DNA of 5,030 nt from Propionibacteriaceae bacterium (GTDB lineage Bacteria; Actinomycetota; Actinomycetes; Propionibacteriales; Propionibacteriaceae): the NCBI GenBank assembly GCA_031282235.1, contig JAITED010000001.1, positions 1 through 5,030 of the forward strand, written 5' to 3'. Made by a program: the position numbers and the translations under genes. The stretch's first letter is position 1. The number at the start of each line of letters is the position of its first letter. The notes under the pieces were generated by a model. That model saw only the letters and a program-made list of their open reading frames with translations, was not told where the DNA came from and did no database searches. Of this stretch, positions 1 through 5,030 are shown piece by piece.

Positions 1-1
1 G

Positions 2-1282
2 CTACTCGATGTCGGCGGCGGCGGCGCGGAACGTATTGCATGATGACAAGGTGTTTTGGGCGAAACCTTGCGCTAACCAGTTCACGCGGTTTTGGCCGTG
101 GCCGTGGTTGCCCTCATAATCCGGGTCGCCGGTGAGTACATCGTCACCGATGGAGTAGAACGTCAACGCCACCGCGTCTGCCTCCTCCTGAGTGAGTTGG
201 AGAGATTGCTGAACGGCGCTCAAAAACTCGCCCGCGAAGCAGTCAGCTTGCAACTCCAACTGACGCGACACCTGATTCGCGCTGGATTCGTCGTCTTTAG
301 AGGTGTAATTGTTCTGCCAAGCGTTGCCGGAGGGGAGGATTCCGGTACGGTTCTGCACCGCGTGCCCGAACTCGTGCGCGATGACCTCCTCAATCACCAT
401 CCGCACCCGGCGCGCGTCCGCCGGGATGATGCGCGGCAGGTCGGTGGCGTAGTACACCTGCTCGTTAGCGGAACAGAACACCGCATTTTCCATGGGAAGC
501 GCACCACAAGGGGAATCAATCTCGGAACTGTAAATGTTGATGACCGGGCGCACTGCGTAAAAACCGGCCTCTTGCAACGTGGGATCCCAAACGCGCATCA
601 GACAGGCGGTCAGTTCGTCGAAATACGATTTCAGCTTTGCGGGGGTGGCGCTGTAGAGGTCTACGGGGGATAGCTCGCAGCGTACCGGCGCAGGTACGGT
701 GGCGTTGTAAAGCGCGTTGTCCGTCAGCATCTGGGTGGCCTCATCCCAAGTGCTGGGTTCCGGACGCCCCGCACCGGCGTGCAACCCGGGCGCGCCCACC
801 GTGTAATCATCGTTGCGGTATTCATCGTCGGAACTGCCGGTGGTCTGCGTCGGCTGAGTGGGTTGGGAAGTGGACGTAGGCTCGGTGGTAGTGGTGCCGG
901 TGGACGTATCGGTGCTGGGGGCGGTTGGAATGGTGGAATCATCGGAAAATAGGGTTCCGACTAGGAAGAACAGCAAAAATAGCGTTGCGAAAACCACTCC
1001 GACGAGCCCCAGCAGTGCGCCTACGCTGGTTTTCTTACGCTGCGGAACTGGTGTGAAGCTGGCGTGCTGCGCGCTGGGTGCAGGGGTGAAGTTGCCGTAA
1101 TTGGGGTTGAAACTCGGTACGCCCCCCCACTGTGACGCTCCGGTTGCCGCAGGTTGCACCCACTGTTTGCCGTCCCACACCGGTTGCCCGGGCGCGCCCC
1201 AGCCCCCCGCTTGCGCCGCAGGCCACTGTTGGGCTTGCTGCTGATAGGGGGACATCCGTCGCACCGAAGCAGGTTGTGTCAT
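2..1282 (-). CDS. Membrane-anchored YpfJ-family neutral zinc metallopeptidase
   Basis: A complete 426-residue protein. Residues 1-85 form a cytoplasmic head rich in Gln, Pro, Gly and Trp, with a WDGKQW motif near 36-41 that recalls the short Trp motifs on other actinobacterial membrane proteins. One membrane helix follows (about 86-112), then a Ser/Thr/Pro linker (about 113-150) and an extracytoplasmic domain (about 175-420). That domain carries the zinc-protease motif HEFGH at 303-307 (bases 362-376). It also has ELQADCFAG at 343-351, whose Glu343 is the likely third zinc ligand, and the family's C-terminal HGHGQNRVNW...GF...C pattern at 393-415. Six cysteines (202, 227, 259, 270, 348, 415) lie in the exported part, so disulfides are plausible. 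The family is the putative neutral zinc metallopeptidases (YpfJ type); no substrate is known to me. The ATG at 1282 is chosen because a perfect -10 box ends eight bases upstream; Met10 is a weaker alternative. The TAG stop at 2-4 is inside the window. Family assignment is confident; activity is inferred. Confidence 0.92.
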   Translation of the reverse strand: MTQPASVRRMSPYQQQAQQWPAAQAGGWGAPGQPVWDGKQWVQPAATGASQWGGVPSFNPNYGNFTPAPSAQHASFTPVPQRKKTSVGALLGLVGVVFATLFLLFFLVGTLFSDDSTIPTAPSTDTSTGTTTTEPTSTSQPTQPTQTTGSSDDEYRNDDYTVGAPGLHAGAGRPEPSTWDEATQMLTDNALYNATVPAPVRCELSPVDLYSATPAKLKSYFDELTACLMRVWDPTLQEAGFYAVRPVINIYSSEIDSPCGALPMENAVFCSANEQVYYATDLPRIIPADARRVRMVIEEVIAHEFGHAVQNRTGILPSGNAWQNNYTSKDDESSANQVSRQLELQADCFAGEFLSAVQQSLQLTQEEADAVALTFYSIGDDVLTGDPDYEGNHGHGQNRVNWLAQGFAQNTLSSCNTFRAAAADIE

Positions 1283-1290
1283 AGCACCAG

Positions 1291-1296
1291 ATTATA
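1291..1296 (-). promoter_or_regulatory. -10 box (TATAAT) of the metallopeptidase gene, probable leaderless start
   Basis: On the minus strand a perfect TATAAT ends eight bases before the ATG at 1282. A transcript starting the usual six to nine bases downstream would begin at or next to the A of the ATG. No Shine-Dalgarno sequence could fit in that gap, so leaderless translation, common in Actinobacteria, is the simplest reading. No good -35 box is seen at 16-18 bases. An 8-bp direct repeat, TAGGTGTT on the plus strand (1295-1302 and 1304-1311), overlaps and abuts the box and could be an operator or chance. The start point is inferred from spacing. Confidence 0.65.
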
Positions 1297-1334
1297 GGTG
1301 TTCTAGGTGTTTCTTGTGGTCTCGCAGGGTACGG

Positions 1335-1340
1335 TAGAGT
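1335..1340 (+). promoter_or_regulatory. Candidate -10 box upstream of the DUF2207 gene
   Basis: TAGAGT fits the TAnnnT pattern of actinobacterial -10 boxes and is the best plus-strand candidate in the divergent intergenic region. TTGTGG at 1314-1319 could serve as a -35 box, but the 15-base spacing is short. Transcription would begin near 1347, leaving a leader of about 59 bases before the ATG at 1406. The match is weak, and TACGGT at 1330-1335 is an overlapping alternative. Confidence 0.25.
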
Positions 1341-1367
1341 CAGCGTGTGGGAGTGCGAAAGTTGGTT

Positions 1368-1373
1368 AGAGGG
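1368..1373 (+). promoter_or_regulatory. Possible ribosome binding site that bears on the DUF2207 start
   Basis: AGAGGG lies eight bases before an in-frame TTG at 1382, which is good Shine-Dalgarno spacing. A second purine run, AGAGAGGG at 1385-1392, lies 13 bases before the ATG at 1406, which is long. The ribosome-site evidence therefore slightly favours TTG, while codon preference and the compact signal peptide favour ATG. Confidence 0.35.
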
Positions 1374-1405
1374 TTTTAAGTTTGAGAGAGGGTTCGGGGT
1401 TCAGT

Positions 1406-3217
1406 ATGAGACTTTTCAGGCGAGTGGTCGTGGTGCTAGGCGTGGTCTTAGCTGCGGCGTTGCTCGTAATCACCGGGGCGACACCGCCCGCGAACGCTGA
1501 TGCCGGGGATGCCAAAACGTATGACGTGACGTTAGTGGTTGACCCAAATGGCACCATTCACGTCACCGAAACGCTCACGTTCGGCGATAAGCCTGCCCAG
1601 TTGGTGCAGCGGCTCACCCTCACTCAAGAAATCACCGACAATCGGGTGAACCGGTTCACGGTGTCAAACGTTGCGGTGGAGGGCGGCGAGGCGACCACCA
1701 CTGCCAACGAGAGCTACTTCACTTTCGACATCAAACCGACCTCTCCGGTCATCGTAATCAAATACGACGTAGTCGGCGCGGCGTTCAACGCGGGGCGCGG
1801 CAGTGGCGGCGTTCACCTCACCGAGGTGACTTGGCCGGTGCTGCAAGGGCTTTCGGTGGGGGTTGAGACGGCCACCGGGAAGATAGTGCCCGGCGGCGAG
1901 GTGCAAGACCAAGCCAGTTTCGCGGTCAAATCGCTAAACTGCGTCTCCGGCACTGTGGCTGCCCAGATGAAATGCACCATGGCTGGCGGCGGCACTTTCG
2001 AGAACCCATTCCCGTATTTCTCCGACGGCCCGCGCGCCGCTGGTGAAGTGGTGATTTTTGGTTTCACTGCCGAGCAGCAGGTCATCGCCGCCAACGAACA
2101 GATTGATGAACTGTGGACGCTGGGGCGGGCGTTCTCGGTCGGCCCCAACCAACTGCTGGCCGCTTTGGCAGTGCTGCTGGCGGGTGGCGCGGTGGTGTTC
2201 GCACTGCTGCGGGTCAAGGGCACCGACGTGAGCCACGTAAAAGACCCCACTACCGTAGCGTCGTTCATACCCACCGGGGCGGGCACCGTAGAGTTTGAAG
2301 TTGCCGGTGAGGTGCGTCCCGGCCATGTGGGCACCGTAGCCGATGAGCATGTTGACCCGGTGGATGTCACCGCCACCATTTTGGATTTGGCAGTACGCGG
2401 CTATCTGCAGATTGTGGAGTTGCCCGGCAGAACTGGCCCGGATTGGACGTTCCGCCGGATGCCGAAAGCTGACGAGTTGGCGGCAGCGGCCGTGGGGCAG
2501 CCTGCGATTGATAAGGCTGACAAAGGCAAAGCTACCAAAGACAGCAAAGCGAAACCGACGCCGCAGGGCGCGAACCAGTTAGCTTCGTTTGAGGTGACGC
2601 TGCTGGACGCAGTGGCTCCGGTTGACGGCGAAGCGGCCACGGTTTCCACCATCTCTGAGACGGTGAGCGCGGTTGTCTCTAAAGTGCAGAGCGAACTCTA
2701 CGACGATGTGGTGGCGCGCGGTTGGTTCTCAAGCCGTCCCGATGCGACGCGGAACAAGTGGGCGATTATCGGTTGGACTACGGTGGTCTTAGCGCTCGGA
2801 GCGCTGGTCGCTTTGGTGATGTTCACCAAGTTTGGGTTGGTTGGTATCGCAGCGTTGGCCGTCGCTAGCGCGCTAGTGGTGGTCTCAGCTGACATGCCGC
2901 GGCGTACCCCCTCCGGGTCGGCGCTGCTCGCCGGTTTGCAGGTGCTCGCCACCAATCTTCGCGTTCAGCCGCTAGACCAAATCGAGAAAGCCAAGGCGTA
3001 TACCGAAATCTCCGAAGTGCTTCCATACGCCGTGGTGCTGGGTTCTTGCGAACGCTGGACGGCTGCGCTAGCCGCCGCCGACAACGACCCCGGCGTCCCC
3101 GACCCCGACGACCTGCCGTGGTATCACGGCAGCGCCAACTGGTCGCTATCCGACCTCCCCGCGAGCTTCGAGGCGTTCATAACTGCGATGCAGGGTCGCC
3201 TGTTCGGCAGGGGATAG
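1406..3217 (+). CDS. DUF2207-family secreted/membrane protein
   Basis: A 603-residue protein from the ATG at 1406; an in-frame TTG at 1382 would add eight residues. It opens with a signal peptide: MRLFRR, a hydrophobic core at 7-22, and a likely cleavage after ANA or ADA near 31-33. An extracytoplasmic beta-rich domain (about 37-235) follows, with a possible disulfide pair at Cys179 and Cys190. Helix 1 spans about 249-270, then comes a cytoplasmic stretch with the family pattern GTVADEHVDPVDVTATILDLAVRGYL at 309-334 (described, not a catalytic site). A Lys/Ala/Asp-rich insert lies at 365-390. Helices 2 and 3 (about 453-473 and 476-494) form a tight hairpin. After them, LPYAVVLG at 539-546 and a following Trp551 match the conserved DUF2207 C-terminal part. 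It lacks the Gly/Ser-rich tail that many relatives carry. Biochemical function is unknown. It is transcribed divergently from the metallopeptidase and convergently with greA, so it is probably monocistronic here. Confidence 0.88.
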   Translation: MRLFRRVVVVLGVVLAAALLVITGATPPANADAGDAKTYDVTLVVDPNGTIHVTETLTFGDKPAQLVQRLTLTQEITDNRVNRFTVSNVAVEGGEATTTANESYFTFDIKPTSPVIVIKYDVVGAAFNAGRGSGGVHLTEVTWPVLQGLSVGVETATGKIVPGGEVQDQASFAVKSLNCVSGTVAAQMKCTMAGGGTFENPFPYFSDGPRAAGEVVIFGFTAEQQVIAANEQIDELWTLGRAFSVGPNQLLAALAVLLAGGAVVFALLRVKGTDVSHVKDPTTVASFIPTGAGTVEFEVAGEVRPGHVGTVADEHVDPVDVTATILDLAVRGYLQIVELPGRTGPDWTFRRMPKADELAAAAVGQPAIDKADKGKATKDSKAKPTPQGANQLASFEVTLLDAVAPVDGEAATVSTISETVSAVVSKVQSELYDDVVARGWFSSRPDATRNKWAIIGWTTVVLALGALVALVMFTKFGLVGIAALAVASALVVVSADMPRRTPSGSALLAGLQVLATNLRVQPLDQIEKAKAYTEISEVLPYAVVLGSCERWTAALAAADNDPGVPDPDDLPWYHGSANWSLSDLPASFEAFITAMQGRLFGRG

Positions 3218-3247
3218 TTTCAACTTGACGGATTGGTGCTGGGGTAA

Positions 3248-3748
3248 TTAACCGCTGAAAGGTTGGGCGTCTAGGATTTCTACGGTGAACTCTTTGCCGG
3301 TGGGGGCGGTGTAGCTCACGGTATCGGCAGGGTGGCAGCCGATTACGGCGGCACCCAGCGGTGACTGCGGGCTGTATACGGCCAAATCGTCTGCGATGAT
3401 TCCAGCGGAGAGCATCTCGCGGGAACCGAGTAGGAAGCGAGTGGGCGCGCCACCGTTGATAGCCGCGGTGACTACGAATCCAGCTTGAATCCCGGTACCG
3501 GTGTCCGTGGGGTTGCCCACCTGTGCTTCGCGTAGCATCTGCTCCAGCATGGTGATGCGCGCTTCCAACTGCCCCTGTTCTTCCCGGGCGGCGTGATAAC
3601 CGCCGTTCTCGGAGAGGTCGCCCTCGGCGCGCGCGGCGGCGATACGAGCGGAAACATCGCGGCGACCGTCAGTTTTCAGACGGTCAAGTTCGGCGCTCAG
3701 CTTCTCGAACGCTTCTTGCGGTAACCAGGTCTCGGATGGCTCAGACAT
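3248..3748 (-). CDS. greA: Transcription elongation factor GreA
   Basis: A 166-residue protein, close to the usual GreA length of about 158-165. GreA enters the RNA polymerase secondary channel and stimulates cleavage of the 3' end of backtracked RNA, which rescues stalled elongation complexes. The N-terminal coiled coil spans about 11-77. Its tip carries GDLSEN at 43-48, with the two acidic residues that help hold the catalytic magnesium at Asp44 and Glu47. GGYHAAREEQ follows at 49-58, with Gly-Gly where Escherichia coli has Ala-Glu, the usual actinobacterial form. The C-terminal FKBP-like domain covers about 82-164. The start at 3748 gives MSEPSETWL, matching relatives that begin shortly before TWL; a GTG at 3766 would add six residues, but it would leave the -10 box inside the coding region. 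The TAA stop is at 3248-3250. It lies 63 bases downstream of the LCP gene on the same strand. Confidence 0.96.
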   Translation of the reverse strand: MSEPSETWLPQEAFEKLSAELDRLKTDGRRDVSARIAAARAEGDLSENGGYHAAREEQGQLEARITMLEQMLREAQVGNPTDTGTGIQAGFVVTAAINGGAPTRFLLGSREMLSAGIIADDLAVYSPQSPLGAAVIGCHPADTVSYTAPTGKEFTVEILDAQPFSG

Positions 3749-3754
3749 TGGAAC

Positions 3755-3760
3755 AGAATA
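3755..3760 (-). promoter_or_regulatory. -10 box (TATTCT) of greA, probable leaderless start
   Basis: On the minus strand TATTCT is followed by six bases and then the ATG at 3748, so a normally spaced transcript would start on the A of the ATG. No Shine-Dalgarno sequence sits at useful distance; the nearest purine patch, GTGAGG, is 12 bases away and upstream of the -10. No clear -35 box is visible. Short direct repeats lie just upstream: TCACAG at 3763-3768 and 3771-3776 on the plus strand, and ACAGAAT at 3753-3759 and 3773-3779. These may be chance. Confidence 0.55.
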
Positions 3761-3811
3761 CCTCACAGTTTCACAGAATCTAGCCTTTAGACTTTTGGGT
3801 TGAGGGGAGCT

Positions 3812-5030
3812 TTAGCGCCCGGACATGACGTCGTCGATGAGCGCTTTGGCCTCATCGACTGTCGCTTGGTCGGGAGTCATTACGTATAACATCTTGTCAG
3901 AGCCCATGGAATACGTGGGCTTCCAGTCGTCGTAACCGGAGACAGAGTATTCGGTGACTTGCCAGTCGGTGCCCAAATCAAGCTGCCGTTTGGCTAGGGA
4001 TGCGATACGCTCCGACGGCATGGAGGTCTCCATGTTGGGCGCTAGGGCGTTCAACACCGCGTTGTAGTTGAGCAGGATGGAAGGGCGGCTGAGTTTCTCA
4101 ATCAGCGCTTCAATCACCGCCTGTTGGTTCTTGCCGCGCTGCCGGTCGCCGTCCTCAAAGGCTTTACGTTCGCGGGAGAAACAGAGCGCCTGAGAGCCAT
4201 CCATATGGGTGAGACCCACATCGAACTGGTAGCCATCCCAGGTATACGCCCCGGCGTAGCAGCGGAACGCCAGCGGCACATCGACGTCGATACCGCCGAC
4301 CGCGTTTACGATGTCCACCACGGAGGAGAAGTTTATACGTACCCAGTAATCGATATGGATGTCGTATAAATCCTCCATCGTTCCCACGCTCATATCGATG
4401 CCATACGTGCCGGCGTGGGTGAGCTTATCGGGATACCAAGAGGTGTTATGCAACTGTACGTAGTAGTCACGCGGGGTGTTGATGAGGGCGATACGGCCAG
4501 TAGCCGGGTTGACGGCGAACAGCATGTTGGAGTCGGAGCGCCCCACCTCATCCAGCCCTTCGCTGGTGTCGATGCCGGAGATGTATACGATGAAAGGCGT
4601 AGCGGGGTCGTCGCTGATGGGCTGCGGCGGGTCGGGGGTGATTTTCATCCGGAATGTTTTAACCACTTCAATGCCAGTGAAAAACTCGGGTTCGTGCTCC
4701 GCCCAGAGCCGATAGATGGAACGGTCTACGCAAGCGGCTTGAATGCTGCCCTCACCCATAGCGCTCACCACGTCGGAGGCAGAGTTCAGTTCAATCTGAT
4801 TCGCGCTGATGAGGTTGTTCAGAATGTCGGTGGCTTTGGCGCGGTTCGGGTCGTTGACGATGATGCCGATGTTGCGCCCGGCCAAATCGCTGAGTGCGGT
4901 GTGCGGTTTCGGCGACTGTGGCTTCGACGGGGTGGCCGCAGTGGTGGTGCTCGTAGCACTCGGGGGGGTAGTTGTGGCAGTTGGTTTCGTGGGGGTAGCG
5001 CTCGGGGTAGCGGGGGATGCACCAGGGCTG
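3812..5030 (-). CDS. LytR-CpsA-Psr (LCP) family phosphotransferase, CpsA-like, 5' end outside the window
   Basis: The frame is open to the right edge, so at least 405 C-terminal codons are present and the start and expected membrane helix or helices are missing. LCP enzymes move polyprenyl-phosphate-linked glycopolymers onto peptidoglycan, or in some actinobacteria onto surface proteins, outside the membrane. Visible in order: a Pro/Thr/Ser/Ala-rich linker (about 4886-5029); a region starting NIGIIVND (about 4873-4643) that resembles the CpsA accessory domain; and the LCP domain from YISGIDTSEG (4585-4556). Numbering from the TTG at 4885, conserved residues are Asp106, Arg116 and Asp118 in GRSDSN, Arg139 in NTPRDYYV, VDIVNAVGGIDVDVP at 190-204, and SRERKAFEDGDRQRGKNQQ at 237-255 with Arg238, Arg240, Asp247 and Arg250. 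Cys209 and Cys235 could form a disulfide. The TAA stop is at 3812-3814. That internal TTG is probably not the real start, because the linker upstream is in frame and has strong coding character. The glycopolymer and acceptor cannot be told from sequence. Confidence 0.92.
   Translation of the reverse strand, partial: SPGASPATPSATPTKPTATTTPPSATSTTTAATPSKPQSPKPHTALSDLAGRNIGIIVNDPNRAKATDILNNLISANQIELNSASDVVSAMGEGSIQAACVDRSIYRLWAEHEPEFFTGIEVVKTFRMKITPDPPQPISDDPATPFIVYISGIDTSEGLDEVGRSDSNMLFAVNPATGRIALINTPRDYYVQLHNTSWYPDKLTHAGTYGIDMSVGTMEDLYDIHIDYWVRINFSSVVDIVNAVGGIDVDVPLAFRCYAGAYTWDGYQFDVGLTHMDGSQALCFSRERKAFEDGDRQRGKNQQAVIEALIEKLSRPSILLNYNAVLNALAPNMETSMPSERIASLAKRQLDLGTDWQVTEYSVSGYDDWKPTYSMGSDKMLYVMTPDQATVDEAKALIDDVMSGR
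4992..5012. repeat. Two-copy 12-bp-period tandem repeat in the LCP linker
   Basis: GGGGTAGCG occurs at 4992-5000 and 5004-5012, a 12-base period that encodes part of a repeating Pro-Ser-Ala-Thr linker. The unit keeps the reading frame (four codons), so copy-number change would lengthen or shorten the linker without breaking the protein. A run of seven G lies nearby at 4962-4968. Confidence 0.6.

Noticed and set aside
92..673. A 193-codon plus-strand open frame opposite the metallopeptidase gene
   Set aside because: It is wholly antisense to a gene with clear family motifs. Its translation is Arg/Val/His-rich with no recognisable domain, signal or ribosome site, as expected of a shadow frame in G+C-rich DNA.
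1813..2379. A 188-codon minus-strand open frame inside the DUF2207 gene
   Set aside because: It is antisense to the DUF2207 coding region, has a biased Ser/Thr/Pro translation that mirrors the codons opposite, and shows no family motif.
3199..3211. Hairpin CCTG-TTCGG-CAGG at the end of the DUF2207 gene as a terminator
   Set aside because: The stem is only four base pairs, it lies within the coding region, and only a short TTT follows several bases later.
2..3217. The metallopeptidase and DUF2207 genes as a functional toxin-antitoxin-like or defence pair
   Set aside because: Both match widespread housekeeping or envelope families, are transcribed divergently, and carry no defence-related domain. 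Adjacency alone does not support such a system.
3779..3791. Small inverted repeat TCTA/TAGA between the LCP gene and greA
   Set aside because: The stem is four weak base pairs with no T run, so it is not a credible terminator.
4883..4885. TTG at 4885 as the true start of the LCP gene
   Set aside because: The frame stays open to the window edge and encodes a typical Pro/Thr/Ser linker. An LCP enzyme also needs an N-terminal membrane helix, which is not present downstream of this codon.

Overview
The window looks like ordinary chromosome from a high-G+C Gram-positive bacterium. By eye the G+C is moderately high (not computed). Three features point to Actinobacteria: the GreA core reads GDLSENGGYHAAREEQ, which is the actinobacterial form; a secreted YpfJ-type metallopeptidase follows a Gln/Trp/Pro-rich cytoplasmic head; and two genes start directly downstream of a -10 box without a Shine-Dalgarno sequence. 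A moderate-G+C member of the Actinomycetaceae is a reasonable guess, but the sequence alone does not prove it.

Layout: (1) 2-1282, minus strand, a complete single-pass membrane protein with an extracytoplasmic YpfJ-family zinc metallopeptidase domain. (2) 1283-1405, a divergent intergenic region with a perfect TATAAT on the minus strand and a weaker candidate promoter on the plus strand. (3) 1406-3217, plus strand, a DUF2207-family membrane protein with a signal peptide. (4) 3218-3247, a 30-bp convergent gap with no recognisable terminator. (5) 3248-3748, minus strand, greA, with its own apparent leaderless promoter. (6) 3812-5030, minus strand, the 3' part of a LytR-CpsA-Psr (LCP) phosphotransferase gene whose 5' end lies beyond the right edge. 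No gene-free stretch exceeds 300 bases, and I saw no RNA gene, CRISPR array, insertion sequence, origin or attachment site.

Three of the four genes act at the envelope: a tethered protease, an uncharacterised membrane protein and a cell-wall glycopolymer transferase. The fourth, greA, is a housekeeping transcription factor. Nothing ties the envelope genes into one pathway beyond adjacency. The LCP gene and greA point the same way with a 63-bp gap and may be partly co-transcribed, although greA appears to have its own start.

I did not find a clearly novel system. The points most worth a second look are the paired leaderless starts, the CpsA-type accessory domain attached to the LCP protein by a Pro/Thr/Ser linker, the DUF2207 start-site ambiguity with a possible 10-codon upstream ORF, and the G/C homopolymer and tandem repeats in the linker regions of the surface proteins.
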